64,000 nucleotides of DNA from Macrotrachela quadricornifera (GCA_022393335.1 JAJEKB010021090.1:808767-872766), one strand, 5' to 3'. Positions 45,682 through 57,334 are shown, numbered from the stretch's first letter. A program made the numbers and translations. The notes: generated by a model from the letters alone, not told the origin.

Positions 45682-45737
45682 AACGGCTAGTCGTTCGTCG
45701 GCGCCCCTTCGAGGCACCACTCATGGTTAGCCATTCC
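45682..45737. repeat. GC-rich hairpin, third copy
   Basis: Starts AACGGCTAGTCGTTCGTCGG, identical to the 45.0 kb copy. The right half (GAGGCACCACTCATGGTTAG) has substitutions that weaken both stems. It is followed, like copy 2, by a TGCATCAAA block. Confidence 0.65.
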
Positions 45738-45739
45738 AT

Positions 45740-46480
45740 GCATCAAAATTTTTTTCTCAGGTGACGATTATTTTTCTACGAGTTAGCTTTCTAGTTTTAT
45801 AGGAAAATAATGTCATAGAAAGTAAACTCGATTTAAGTCTTGAGCCTCAATTACCTATGATCAAATTTTACAAAGAAAAAATTTTTTGTAAAATAACCTG
45901 TCCTTTATGTGAAAAAATAATCTCAAGAAAATTTAAAAAACTGACATCCTCAATCGATTCCTCAACTACGATTACCTTTGCTCAAACTTTATAAAATATA
46001 TTTGTTTTCGTAAAAAACATATCCTTTGTGAAAAAAATACTCTTAAAAAAAATTTAAAAATGAATACCAAATTCGGATTCCTCAATCTCGAAAATCTTTG
46101 GGGCGAATAAATATGTTTCAAATGGGACCTTTGACTTGTGACCGACGATACGCACACAAACTCATTTTAGTTTTTTTTTGTATGCTCCTCCACTCAATCG
46201 AGCAAAAAAATCCATCTAACGAAGTTAATACTACCATATACCTTCATTCATCAATTCCGATACCACCACAACAAGCAATAGTGTTCATTACACACCATGG
46301 TGAAATCAGCAAATCGTGATAAAATACTCGTTTTCGATAAAAAATAGGAAACCTCACCAATTCCTAATATCAATTGATCAATTTAGATACCACCAAAATA
46401 AGCAATACCGTTGATTAACTGTCATGTCTCGGTGTAATGAACGTTTTCCGAAAGATTAATTTTGAATGTTTTAGTTATTT
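45740..46480. other. No gene recognised; internally repetitive
   Basis: 45740-46080 contains two diverged copies of a roughly 200-base unit (CAATTACCTATGATCAAATTTTAC and CGATTACCTTTGCTCAAACTTTAT). No coding potential is supported. Confidence 0.4.
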
Positions 46481-47312
46481 TTTATATGGATGTTTTTTTG
46501 ACCCTGTCACACATACACGCACAAACTATTTTTTTTCATATGGCCCTCCCTACAGCCGAGGGAAAAGCGCTTTTTTAGCAAAAGAAATTATTTGAAAAAA
46601 TTCAAAAACTAATAGTATCATTCGATTCGTTGGCCCCGAAAACCTTTTGTCAAACTTTGTAAGAAACTATTGGAAACCCGTGCATGCTGCACGGCTGCTT
46701 TCACTCTGTGAAAAAAATCTTTTCTGCTGGCGAGAGAATTCTTAAAGACACTTTTAGAATTCTACTTCTGCTGTGAAACAAAGCTTATTACATGATGTTC
46801 AACTTATTTAAAGGTAGCCAATATTAAAAATTTCTTTGAAAACAATCATATGTTCGTTTGATCCCATCTTTACCATCGCTCCTGTTCTTTTAACCTGGTA
46901 ACACACACAGAGACACTCAACATTATTATATGAAAGAAGATAGCCAAGCCTATTTTTTCGTCTAGAGCTCGAGCTATAACCATGTTTTTTTGACCCCTCG
47001 GACCAATCTAAAACCATGTTTTTTTTGATCCCGATAACAGACAGACACACACCGAACATTATAATATAGATCATTATTTTCTTAAAAAAAAGACTTTTTT
47101 AGCAAAAACAATTATTTGTAAAAATTCAAAAACTGATAGTCCCATTCGATTCCCCGACCCTAAAAACCCTTGGTCAGACCTTAAGCGTTGAGTCAAGCGT
47201 GAAGTTTGATTCTTTGAGAGATTTTTCTAAGAACATGGTTTTTTAACCTTTGGCCCCGACGACAAGCAAACTATTTTTTTTCATATGACCCTCCCTTCGG
47301 TCGAAGGAATGA

Positions 47313-47590
47313 GGGTCAAAAAAACATTTTTCCGAAAAAATAATCTTGTGGGTCAAAAAAACATTTTTGGTAAAAAAATAATCTTGTGGGTCAAAAAAAC
47401 ATTTTTGGTAAAAAAATAATTTTTTGGGTCAAAAAAACGTTTTTGGTAAAAAAATAATTTTTTGGGTCAAAAAAACATTCTTGGTAAAAAATTGATCATG
47501 AGGGTCAAAGAAACATTTTTGGTAAAAAAATAATTTTTTTGGTAAAAAAATAATTTTTTTGGTAAAAAAATAATTTTTTTGGTCAAAAAA
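47313..47590 (+). repeat. Tandem repeat of GGGTCAAAAAAACATTTTTG units
   Basis: Six units of 37-38 bases (GGGTCAAAAAAACATTTTTG plus GTAAAAAAATAATCTTGT and variants) are followed by three shortened units of 19 bases (TTGGTAAAAAAATAATTTT) and a last partial one. The shortening inside the array shows slippage within the unit. Confidence 0.85.
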
Positions 47591-47712
47591 CTAATCATGC
47601 CAATCGACTCCCCGACCCCGAAAACCTTTGGTCCAAGGTTAACTGTTGACTTTTGTCAAAGCTATGATCTTTGATGGATCTTTCTGAGAGCATGTTTTTT
47701 TGACCCTGCCAG

Positions 47713-47755
<43 letters not shown>
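47713..47755 (+). repeat. CA dinucleotide microsatellite
   Basis: About 20 uninterrupted CA units inside the T/A-rich repeat. The matching copies at 46510 and 47035 have only a few CA units. Confidence 0.9.
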
Positions 47756-47758
<3 letters not shown>

Positions 47759-47849
47759 TTTTTTTTCATATGACCCTCCCTACAGTCGAGGGAAAAACTC
47801 GCGATGGACCGCAGAAATGCTTCTGCTTCGCATCGCATTAATAATTCGA

Positions 47850-48859
47850 CTAAACACTGATCCTTGGGGTAATAAAACTATTTTGAGTTTTCTGGTAAGT
47901 AAATCTGTGATTTGGCATCTGTGCTTTAGTGTACATCATGTTCCTGTACTTACGGGAATGACAGCTGTGACATTGAAAAATTCTTAAATACCCAACGGAA
48001 AAAACGTTCGAAAAAAATAAAGGTTTTTTTAAGAGCTCATCACTGCAGTTTCCACGCAAATTTTTTCCAGACATATAAGAGTCAGTCGACGTTGGAGAGC
48101 CGACATTCACCTTAACCTTAAAGACTTCAGGCATGGGATCGTTGTCGTCCCAACGTTGTGAACTCTTTCGAATTCGATTTCTACAAAGTGGCTTTGCAGA
48201 ATCAGATTAAGCATATGCATAAAATTCGATGTATTTCATAGAACAAATAGGACATAGCACATTAGTTATTCCTACACATGCATTCCTTTATCAATCTACG
48301 CCCTGATGTTTCAGACAGAAAAATGTGGTTTCATAAAATAGAGTTCTTCGCATTGTAAACTCATTTTTACAAGACGGCGTTTCACCTGTACACAATTGTT
48401 TCATCACTTGGTAATTCAATGAAATAAGACCTCTTTCATAATGATTCTATCCGGCAAGACTGCATTAAAAGTGATGTGGCTTTGTTCACATTATTTAAAA
48501 AAGAGGTGCATGTTGTGTGTCAATATTCAAGACATATAGTTTCGATGACACCCAAATCGGTACATTCGCAACTCACACAGACTCTCTACATTAAATTACA
48601 ATACATTCTGATCCTTTATTTCGTACAATCACGTCATTTACATATCAGACACACGTTTCCATCGACAATCAGAAAATAAACAACGAGACCATGAAAGTAA
48701 AGGAGAAGAAATCAAGGAAAGGATAGTAAGGAACTGAAAATAGTGTAACGATAGACAGGTAAGAAAGATGCATCAAGAAAAATAAATGATAGCATGTTAA
48801 ACAAAATGCATATTACATATTTAATGTAGAGTATTAGAATTTTCGCACTTATTCAAATG
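47850..48859 (-). repeat. 3' flank of the secreted-protein gene, duplicated at 53.4-54.14 kb
   Basis: The block from TTCGACTAAACACTGATCCTT to ACAGGTAAGAAAGATG is repeated in the same orientation at about 53400-54140, often with near identity. A related inverted copy of its inner part lies at 59200-59370. The open frames inside are not supported. It is probably downstream and untranslated sequence of the gene at 48860-49528. Confidence 0.75.
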
Positions 48860-49528
48860 TCATAACTCATGATGAACAGTTCCTCGTTTGATTTGTTTTT
48901 TGACAGTTATTACAGTCTTTCGATTGTCTCTCTCTGTATTATTAGTAACCGTTTCAAGTAACAGCCTAGTCCCTGTTTTCACATCAATTTCTTGAGTAAA
49001 CTGTATGTGCATAGGTACTTTTAAATCAAGAATTTCAAATGTACCGACTGTCACACAATTCATCACGACCACTTCAGTGTCATATTCTTCATTATCATAG
49101 ATGCGAACTGCAGTACAGTGGAGAGTGATGCCTTGTAAAATCTCTTCGGACCATTGGTCACCAACTGAAATATCCTCAGAGGGATCAACTACCTCTCCAA
49201 GTTTTTTACGAGTTCGGTCAAAAAGTAGACGGCGCTGTTCGCGTTCATTCGGGGGAGTGAAGCGCGCCCACGTGCAAACTATCTCCACTTCACCCGTAAC
49301 ATCATCATTTTTATACTCCAATTCAGCAATTCGTTCAGTACAGATTGTTTCTACCAGCGTCACAGTCGTTTCACCCGTCAAAATATTAACAATTGTAGTC
49401 GTTTTGTTTTCTGCATAGGTAAATTCGTCACCGATCGAAATTTCATTTCGCACCCAAACCGAATCTATGTTTACCACGAATAGGAGTAGAACAAACAGTA
49501 ACCATGAATTCATCGAAGCATTCATCAT
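48860..49528 (-). CDS. Secreted protein of unknown family, copy 1 (complete)
   Basis: The ATG at 49528 directly follows TTTCCTTTGCAG, an acceptor-like site, so a 5' untranslated intron is likely. The product has 222 residues with an N-terminal signal peptide (NSWLLFVLLLFVVNIDSV) and a predicted beta-rich body. The mature part seems to hold two related halves: one starts at ISIGDEFTYAENKTTTIVN, the other at ISVGDQWSEEILQGITLH. Both have a following TxxxE/VxxxV pattern, so an internal duplication is likely. Cysteines (CTERI, VCTWAR, LHCTAV, VMNCVT) could form disulfides. No known domain is recognised. Two more copies lie at 57613-58115 and 58516-59112. Likely location: extracellular or secretory pathway. 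Confidence 0.8.
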   Translation of the reverse strand: MMNASMNSWLLFVLLLFVVNIDSVWVRNEISIGDEFTYAENKTTTIVNILTGETTVTLVETICTERIAELEYKNDDVTGEVEIVCTWARFTPPNEREQRRLLFDRTRKKLGEVVDPSEDISVGDQWSEEILQGITLHCTAVRIYDNEEYDTEVVVMNCVTVGTFEILDLKVPMHIQFTQEIDVKTGTRLLLETVTNNTERDNRKTVITVKKQIKRGTVHHEL

Positions 49529-49534
49529 CTGCAA

Positions 49535-50400
49535 AGGAAAAACAAACGGTACGCAAGGAAACGAGGAAACACTATGCTATCTTGTTCTTTCTGTTCCGTT
49601 CTAACTGTTTGCACAGATCCCTAAAATTCAAGTTAACCTGATAATTAACAATATCTTAGGATACAAGGGTGTATGTTCACCGAAGAAAAAGAGGCGCGGT
49701 CAAATTGCTAAGCAGGAGGTCAAAATGTGACTTCCTCATACATCTACTTTGTGGAAACAGCGCTACACAGGAACTGTTCATCTGGTAAAATTTTCTCAAG
49801 TTTATACATACTATAGTCAAAAACTATCCAACAATTAAAAGGTTCTGTTCGATAACAATCCTACAAGAGGACATCCTCACAGTGGTTAGCGAACAGAAGA
49901 AATGGGGTGTACCAGTGCCACATCATCCTTGCTTTATTACATATGTGTAATGGTTTATGTTTCGGAATTAGTTTGGTTTCTTCCGTTTTCGTCTCCGCAG
50001 TTATTTGCTTATGGTTCTATTCAACAACGTCACTCATAATTGCTTTAGTAGAAAGAAAGAGAACATGAATTTATTGACATACTCGACAGTTTGCTGATGT
50101 AATGAATGAGTAAGCATACGATGAAAGAATTGATCGTAAATGAACGGAGGAAACTATGACGAATTTCGTGATTAAACCTTTTTCTTATAATCTCGAGCTG
50201 TATTAAAGTGTGTGTATCGTGCACGTAAAAGTGATCGACACCACGCCGTTCCTCTCATGGACCCATACTTTCAGATATATTTATATCAAACTTAAAAAAT
50301 GAATTAAATCGCTTTTCAAAAACAAACCATGTCGGTATGACATGCTCCCGACACATATGTCGACACAATTTTATCTGAAAATGAAGTTTCGTCAGATTTT
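49535..50400. other. Upstream region of copy 1; no other gene
   Basis: Contains the presumed 5' untranslated intron and promoter of the secreted-protein gene, but no element can be fixed. Short open frames are not supported. Confidence 0.35.
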
Positions 50401-50404
50401 GACC

Positions 50405-50530
50405 AGAGCAAGGACGCAAGTACATGTACTTGTACTTTTCGTACTTTTCAAATACAAAGTACTTATACGTGTACTTGGTTGAGACTACTTGTACTTGTAC
50501 TTGTACTTGAATGCCTCTACTTGGACCCGT
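50405..50530 (+). repeat. GTACTT-type microsatellite arm
   Basis: Repeats of TGTACTTGTACT with variants, including GTACTTGTACTTGTACTTGA. The complementary AAGTACAAGTAC run is at 52245-52330, so the two flank the palindromic element at 50567-52026 in inverted orientation. Confidence 0.8.
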
Positions 50531-50566
50531 ACTTGCACCTGTCTTACCTCTGACTCAGGATCCAAT

Positions 50567-52026
50567 TAGGGTTGGCACATTTACTTTACTTTTTATTTAG
50601 GTTAATAAGGTAAAGTAAATAATTTACTTACTATTTACTGTAGTAAAGTAAATATATTTACTATATAGTAAATATAGAAATGTTGTTTATGTTTCTCATT
50701 CAGATCTGTAAATTAAGTATATTCTTACACAAAAATGTTATGCTATGAAAGGAAGTACCCATAAGTCCTCAAGTCCTATGTTATAAGGGTACCTATAGGT
50801 CCTCAAATGCTATACTATAGGAGTACCCTTAGCTCCTTAATTTGCACACTATTGGTATACCCTTAGGTCCTCATCTACTATACTATGAGAGTACCCATAG
50901 GTACCCTACTTAGGGATGGCACCATACATTTACTTTACTAGTAGCTAAGTACCTACCGTAAAATGCAGGTCGCTGCGTGCGCTTTATTATTAGTCGAAAA
51001 ATGGTTCAATCACATGGCCGCAAATTGTAACTCGCTTATTTCATAGATAACCATCGGGGATTCTATGAGGACTTTTGCAGAGCACCCTTGATAACCTCAA
51101 ATTAGCCCGAACAACTTTATGTTCCGTCCTTATCTTGATCGAGAAAAACCGTCTTGAAATCTGATTGGTTGAAATTCTTATGTAACAGCCAATCAGATGG
51201 CAACAAATTGTAACTCGCTTATTTGATGGATAACCGTGAGAGATTATATGATGACTTTTGTACAGCACCCTTGATAACCTCAAATTGGCCCGGACAACCC
51301 TATGTTCCATCCTTATCTTCATGGAGAAAAAAGGTCTCAAAATTTGATTGGCTGAAACATCTTTCGTAACAGCCAATCAGATTGCAGGAAATTGTAACTC
51401 GCTTATTTGATGGATAATCGTGGGAGATTATATGGTGACTTTTGTACAGCACCCTTGATAACCTCAAATTGGCCGGAATAACCCTATGTTCCGTCCTTAT
51501 CTTAATGGAGAAAAAACGCCTCGGAATCTGATTGGCTGTTGCAAAAGAGTTTCAACCAATCAGATTTCGAGGCGTTTTTTCTCCATTAAGATAAGGACGG
51601 AACATAGGGTTATTCCGGCCAATTTGAGGTTATCAAGGGTGTTCTACAAAAGTCCTCATAGAATCTCCCACGGTTGTCCATGAAATAAGCGAGTTACAAT
51701 TTGCGGCCATGTGATTGAACTATTTTTCGACTAGTAATAAAGCGTACGCAGCGACCAACATTTTATGGTAGGTGCTTGGCTACTAGTAAAGTGAATGTAT
51801 GGTGCCATCCCTAAGTAGGGAACCTATGGGTACTCTCATAGTATAGTAGATGAGGACCCAAGGATACTCCTTTAGTATAGCAGTTGGAAACCTCAGGGTA
51901 CTCCTATAGTTTAGTAGTTGGGGAGGGTGAGAGTACCCTCATAGTATTGTGGTTGAGGACCTATGGGATAGAAAATAATTTTTATTTACTTTACTTTAGT
52001 AAAGTAAAAATAAAGTGCCACCCCTA
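50567..52026. mobile_element. Large palindromic hAT-type element, 1460 bp
   Basis: Outer ends are TAGGGTTGGCACATTTACTT on the left and the complement of TAGGGGTGGCACTTTATTTT on the right. Flanks GATCCAAT (50559-50566) and GTTCCAAT (52027-52034) form an 8-bp duplication with one mismatch, as in hAT insertions. Inside are 34-bp minisatellite units on both sides (about 50750-50910 and 51820-51965), an inner TAGGGATGGCACCATACATT pair (50911 and its inverse ending 51813), and arms meeting near 51545 that include CCTATGTTCCGTCCTTATCT. No transposase is encoded. The left half has extra direct repeats of its arm (51040-51480, three copies of ~160 bp). Confidence 0.75.
51020..51720. repeat. Three direct ~160-bp repeats and one inverted copy
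   Basis: Copies at about 51020-51180, 51195-51365 and 51380-51535 share TAACTCGCTTATTT(G/C)AT, GATAACC(G/A)T and CACCCTTGATAACCTCAAATT. A fourth copy in inverted orientation runs 51545-51720 and forms the hairpin with the third. The short open frames here are by-products of this repeat. Confidence 0.8.
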
Positions 52027-52244
52027 GTTCCAATTAGATTCCAATGAAGCTTATCTTCACTACTATGCATTTGGTGAATAGGGTTCTATGACCATTTTGG
52101 TAGAGGATGTTGAGAAGAACAAAAGTTCTTGTAAACAACAATATTGTTTCTGTGGTGCATAAGCGAGAAAAACGGCCCTGAAATCTCATTGGTTTAGAAT
52201 GGTCGCATAAGACTTCGGCAGAAACAGGTGGAGCAAGTAGATTT

Positions 52245-52335
52245 ATGTCAAGTACAAGTACAAGTACAAGTATACGTACTTTCCACCAAGTACAAGTACA
52301 AGTACTTGATGTACTTGTACTTGTCCTACCTCTGA
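52245..52335 (-). repeat. AAGTAC-type microsatellite arm
   Basis: AAGTACAAGTACAAGTACAA and similar; the complement of 50405-50530. Confidence 0.8.
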
Positions 52336-52339
52336 TTTC

Positions 52340-53390
52340 GACACTGTGTCTGAGTGTGTGGACCCATGTACTCTACGGTGGCAGTGTCACAATGTTGCCA
52401 GTGTTGCTTTTGTAAAAATTCTATTGGCTCATTTTTTGTCGGTAGTGATGTGCTACTGATGACTACCCGTATGGCCAAATTTCACAACTTCTCTAAATAT
52501 TTTGATTTGGAAAAGTCGAAAAACAATTTCAAGGTTGTAGCTTGATGTTTCATTCAGCTTTGATTGTCAACTGGATTTAATCCATCTCTTTATTTTTTAG
52601 TAGCAGAACTGAATGCATTCAATGATACACTATTAATCTATCTTTATAAGTTGATTATTTTTAAGGTACCAATATCGGTGTAGAGGGTGTAACCATATAG
52701 CATAGATATATACATACCTGCCCATCCCACCTACGATAGACCGTAACTTCATACGCTTGAGAAATTAGTAGATGAAGTGATATGATTCAACTGTAGCACC
52801 ATTTCGTATTCACTAATAGAAAGCGATTTTAATCTCATAGAAGTTCCAGCAGTGGGAAGATTTCCAAAAAAGGAAATTTCCATAGTCAATATGCATATCT
52901 CGGAAGTTGCACCACACAAAATGGAAGTTTCAGAAAATATCATAAATTACCGAAACTACCGTAATACTACATAAAACCAACAATAATCAAAATAAAAAAA
53001 ATTCCTTGGAAACTTCAGAAATTACCTTCACATCGGAAAAGAACTTTCCCCATCTTATCACATCTACGTAGCATAATTAAGGAAATTATAGAAATTTCTG
53101 TAATTACCAAAAATTTGACTACTTTTTGGGGTTAGGATTCCATAAATCTATATTAATCTTATCATATCTACATAACAAAATAAAATATAGGAAACTATAG
53201 AAATTTCTCTTGACGCGTTCGGGTGTCTTGATAAGGTCACAGAGAAATTTTGTAATTTTCGGAAATTTTCTTATTCGGAAGTCTGAACATACCTCAGAAG
53301 ATCTTATACTTTCTGACAAAAAATAATCCTATGTCCTGTGGGCCTAATTTTGGTCAAACATAGTTGTGATAACATTCAAAATAAACGCAT
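52340..53390. other. No gene recognised
   Basis: 52740-53300 is enriched in GGAAATTTC/GAAACTTC(A/C)-like words with partial repeats (AAATTACCGAAACTACCGTA), but no clear unit. No gene or RNA is supported. Confidence 0.4.
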
Positions 53391-53399
53391 GAGCCATAA

Positions 53400-54139
53400 T
53401 TCGACTAAATATTGATCCTTGGGGGTAATAAAACTATTTTGAGTTTTCTGGTAAGTAAATCTGTCGTTTGGCATCTGTGCTTTAGTGTACATCATGTTCC
53501 TGTACTTACGGGAATGACAGCTGTGACATTGAAAAATTCTTAAACACCCAACGCAAAAAACACTTTTGAAAAAAACGCTCTTTGTTTACCGCTGCTCATT
53601 ACGATTTGTACGCAAATGTTTTCCGTGACACATAAGAGTCAGTCGACGTTGGAGAGCCGACATTCACCTTATCTTTGAAGGCTTCAGGCATGGGACCGTT
53701 GTCGTCCCAACGTTGTGAACTCTTTCGAATTCGATTTCTACAAAGTGGCTTTGCAGAATCAGATTAAGCATATGCATAAAATTCGATGTATTTCATAGAA
53801 CAAATAGGACATAGCACATTAGTTATTCCTACACATGCATTCCTTTATCAATCTACGCCCTGATGTTTCAGGCAGAAAAACGTGGTTTCTTAAAATAGAG
53901 TTCTTCGCATAGCAAACGCAGTTTTACAAAACGGGTTTCTCCTGTACAAAATAGTTTCGTCACTTGGTAATATAATGAAATAAAGTCTCTTCCATAGTGT
54001 TTTTTTTACATATCAGACACACGCTTACATCGACAATCAGCAAATAAACAACGAAACCATGAAAATAATAAGAAGAAAACAAGGGCAAGACAATAAGCAA
54101 TTGGAAATAGGGTAAAGATAAACAGGTAAGAAAGATAGA
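53400..54139 (-). repeat. 3' flank of secreted-protein copy 2, interrupted by a transposon
   Basis: Parallel to 47850-48740. Homology resumes after the TTAA element at 57530 (AAGAATACGTGCTAGCATAT against AAGAAAAATAAATGATAGCA). This pins the insertion site and shows the flank was duplicated before the insertion. Confidence 0.75.
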
Positions 54140-54653
54140 TTAAGGCCCCACCCTAAAAAAAGTCGAGTTTCGTGAAAAAATTGAAATCTTAGATAAGTGT
54201 ATAGGTGGATGCTATGAAGCCTGAAGATTAAAAATCAGTAGGATTTTAAGGTTTATTCTCTTAGAAAAAAGTGGATTTTCGAAAAATTTCTACTTCAAAA
54301 ACTTGTTTCGCGTTTTTCTCAAAACATGATTTCGACGGAGCATCTCCAACGCCATTTGTCCCCAGTACGAAAGGAAGCCAAATATTCTTTTTTGTTTGAA
54401 AGCTCGTCACTGGGGCTAGCCTACCTGGAAGCCCTTTTACAAAATGGGTCTTTTATCATTCTATAAGAGCACATCTCTCTGGAAAATGTATGATTTTTTC
54501 GGGACTCTTCAGGTGATCGAACTTTTTATTCGTTTTCTTCGCTTACAAGGATGAATTCTAAAAAAAGAGTTTCCAGTTAGGCTAGTGCTAGTGACAAGCT
54601 ATAAAACAAAAAAAGAAATCGTACATACCTTGAAGGCTCATTGAGATGTCTTA

Positions 54654-57334
54654 CGAGGGAACCACCCGAGGTGCTAAAAAGCTTTTCGACTGGGGGTTTC
54701 ATGGTTCGATAGGACATACCTAGGTATGATATATCCTAGCTTGGTTCGTGCGGAAGTTGCTTCTAGAAAGAGTTATGAATTGTTTAAGTTATAAGCAGAA
54801 TTTCCACTTTTACCGCTAAATTTTAGTTTTTTAATATAAAAAAAGTATTAGTTTTATATTTTTCTTATATATATATATCATAACCACCCGTTTTAATCTT
54901 TTAAAAGGATCAATTGAAAATAAATAAGGATCTGAGAAAAAAAATTTACAACATTTTTTCTAGTTATGTAGCTACTCTTACTTCGCCGATGAATAAGAAA
55001 GGTCCATTTGAATAGTTATAAACTGTTTTCGAGTTAAGTCATTATTTACCGTTTTCATCTCTTCTCTTTTCAATAATTTGGAACATAAAGATTTGTCAAT
55101 AAACATTGCTTTTATTTTCTTGCATGTATGCGTGAGTATCGTAGGGAAAAAATAATGTGAAGCAAAAGCTATAAAACTGTAGCACGCGTTTAGATCAGTC
55201 AGATATCATGAGTATGATAATTAACGAAAAAATCTTGAAAACATAATATTTTGCTGCAATGACTACATCTAATAAACGCATATTGATCGCATGAAGGTAT
55301 GTCGCAGTGGTCCTGTTTGAACTGGAAACACACTTGTGTGACTGTTTGAAAAGGTCGAGGATCGACATTAGTATAGCCACTTTTGAACCATGCGTAGCGT
55401 ATCATAGATGTGAAAACAGGGGATGAAAGTTGATTATGAATAATAGACTGTAAACGGATGATATTATTCCTTTGCGCAAGATGAATATCTATTTCATCAA
55501 GAAGAACCCGCTCGTAAACCTTACGCACGATTACTTTCCATTGCCTGTTAAAAAATACATCCAGAGGCTGAATTATCGAAGTTGTTTTCCGTGGAATCTC
55601 TAGTCGTGTGAGTCTTTTAATTGACTCATAGATTCTTTTTCTATCTCCATGTCCAGATTAGCTATCAGAGAGAAGTAATGTCGGTTGTGAAAGTAGCGAA
55701 AGAATGAGACACTTATCGCGCCAATATTCAACTAGTGACGTGGTTAGTTTTCCAGATGCGCTACATGTAACAACAACATTTTTCATCTGTGGAAGATTTG
55801 CTTTGATATTCTCACTCATTCGGCCATTTGCTTCTTTGAGACATATATAGACGGGATCGAAGAGTTTACCACTCATATTTATTGTCGGTTGAATCGTATA
55901 GCTATGGGTGGCTGCATTTATCGAACGTACGGCGGCAAGTGTTGTCTTTTCACCCCGATATGAAAGAGTTCGCGTTGAGGCAAACTCAAGCTGAAGTCCG
56001 GATTGGTCTGTATTCAACACGATATCATCATTGGAATGAGGCAATAATGATTTAACTTCGATAACAAATTGTTCTACTGATTTTTTAATTTCAGTTTAAT
56101 TGATCACTTCACGTTTTGCGACCACCTGAAAGAGATACGATTAATACACTAATTTACAACATAAAACTTTCATCTGGTTTATACGGTATATGTCCTAACC
56201 TTTATAATTTTTCTTGAACATATGTCATGTTTATGCTTAAAATTTAAGATCCAATGATCGGACGCCACAAAATCATGCAATGACATCATCTTTGCTTTTC
56301 GTATAGCCCATCTTTTTAAGTCCATGTCGTGAACTGGACATAAAATATCCCGAGCACGTTCAAAATTATTATAAACATAATCTTCTATTGAATCCACTTT
56401 TTGCTTTTTTGTTCCTTCTTTCTCAACATACTCCCGAAAACGCGCCATATATGATTGATGAGCGATTCTTCGAAATTTGTTATGAACACATTTCCACGTA
56501 TGAGATCGTTTTCCAGTTTTTGGATTAATTGCATCGTAATATTCAAGTGCTCGCTTCATATATGACAAAGAAAATGATTCGAATACAGGATTTTCCTCGT
56601 CTTTTTCTTCATAATCTAAATCATGAGATGATTCATCAAGACCTTCTTCGCATCGATTTATTTCATCGTCCGACACATTGTGATCCAGAGTCGTTTCGTC
56701 ATCTTCATTGTATGACGTGCTTGTCCATATCGACTCGAATACATTGAACAATTGATCAACAAGCTCTTCCTCTTGAACTTGAGTAAGTGATGATGGAACT
56801 GGAAGCTCTTTAAGTGTTCGCTCTCGAAACAACTGTGTTATTCGATCTACTCCATCCATTACTGTTTTTCAGATTATGATAAAACCTATGTGATACTTTT
56901 ACACATTCTCGAGCAACGTTTTTCGTTTTCTCTCATTTGGTGCACTTCTATATGCATACCATAAGGAGAACGCTGGCTGATAAATGAAAAATACTTTCTT
57001 CTACACTCTCCTTTTTTTCTTTGATAGTCATGCACATACAAAAGTAGATACAGATTAACATAATTTACAAAATGATATCCTTGCACATACAAATGCGTCA
57101 AAATTACAATGGCAGACACATAAGAAAAATATAAAACTAATACTTTTTTTATATTAAAAAACTAAAATTTAGCGGTAAAAGTGGAAATTCTGCTTATAAC
57201 TTAAACAATTCATAACTCTTTCTAGAAGCAACTTCCGCACGAACCAAGCTAGGATATATCATACCTAGGTATGTCCTATCGAACCACGAAACCCCCAGTC
57301 GAAAAGCTTTTTAGCACCTCGGGTGGTTCCCTCG
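54654..57334 (-). mobile_element. Tc5/pogo-group transposon with ~190-bp inverted termini
   Basis: Termini CGAGGGAACCACCCGAGGTG (left, 54654) and the complement on the right (ending 57334) continue as a near-perfect inverted repeat to about 54840 and from about 57130. The target TTA is present at 54651-54653 and 57335-57337, fitting the TNA duplication of Tc5-type elements. It encodes one transposase on the minus strand with two nonsense codons. Length 2681 bp. Confidence 0.85.
55199..56859 (-). pseudogene. Tc5/CENP-B-type transposase, two nonsense codons
   Basis: Exon 1 (56859-56200) joins exon 2 (56125-55199) across a 74-bp GT-AG intron. The frame would be 528 codons except for TAA at 56096-56098 and TAG at 55658-55660. 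The N-terminus is acidic (EDDETTLDHNVSDDEINRCE). The DNA-binding region includes WAIRKAKMMSLHDFVASDHW followed by FKHKHDICSRKI, as in CENP-B/Tc5 helix-turn-helix proteins. The DDE_1-type core has LNTDQSGLQLE (first Asp), LLLSDS then SGHGD (second Asp), and SIIQPLDVFFNRQWK. The C-terminus has Cys pairs (CSHCSKILC), likely a zinc-binding tail. It would cut and paste its element at TNA sites; this copy is dead by two point changes only, so it is young. Confidence 0.85.

Larger units (their letters stand above)
46481..47780. repeat. Three diverged copies of a T/A-rich repeat ending in CATATGxCCCTCCCT
   Basis: Units at about 46490-46680, 47080-47300 and 47600-47790 share AACTATTTTTTTTCATATG followed by (A/G)(C)CCTCCCT, CCCCGACCC(C/T)(G/A)AAAACC and TTTTTTTGACCC. 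The middle is filled by the 33-38-bp tandem repeat at 47313-47590 and a CA run at 47713-47755. No gene. Confidence 0.65.

Noticed and set aside
47713..47755. CA run as a regulatory Z-DNA element
   Set aside because: A simple microsatellite inside a dispersed repeat; no promoter or gene context.
51041..51683. Two frames encoding similar NQISRRFFSIKIRTEH text on opposite strands
   Set aside because: They are the two arms and direct repeats of the palindromic element, so similarity reflects the repeat and not a protein family.
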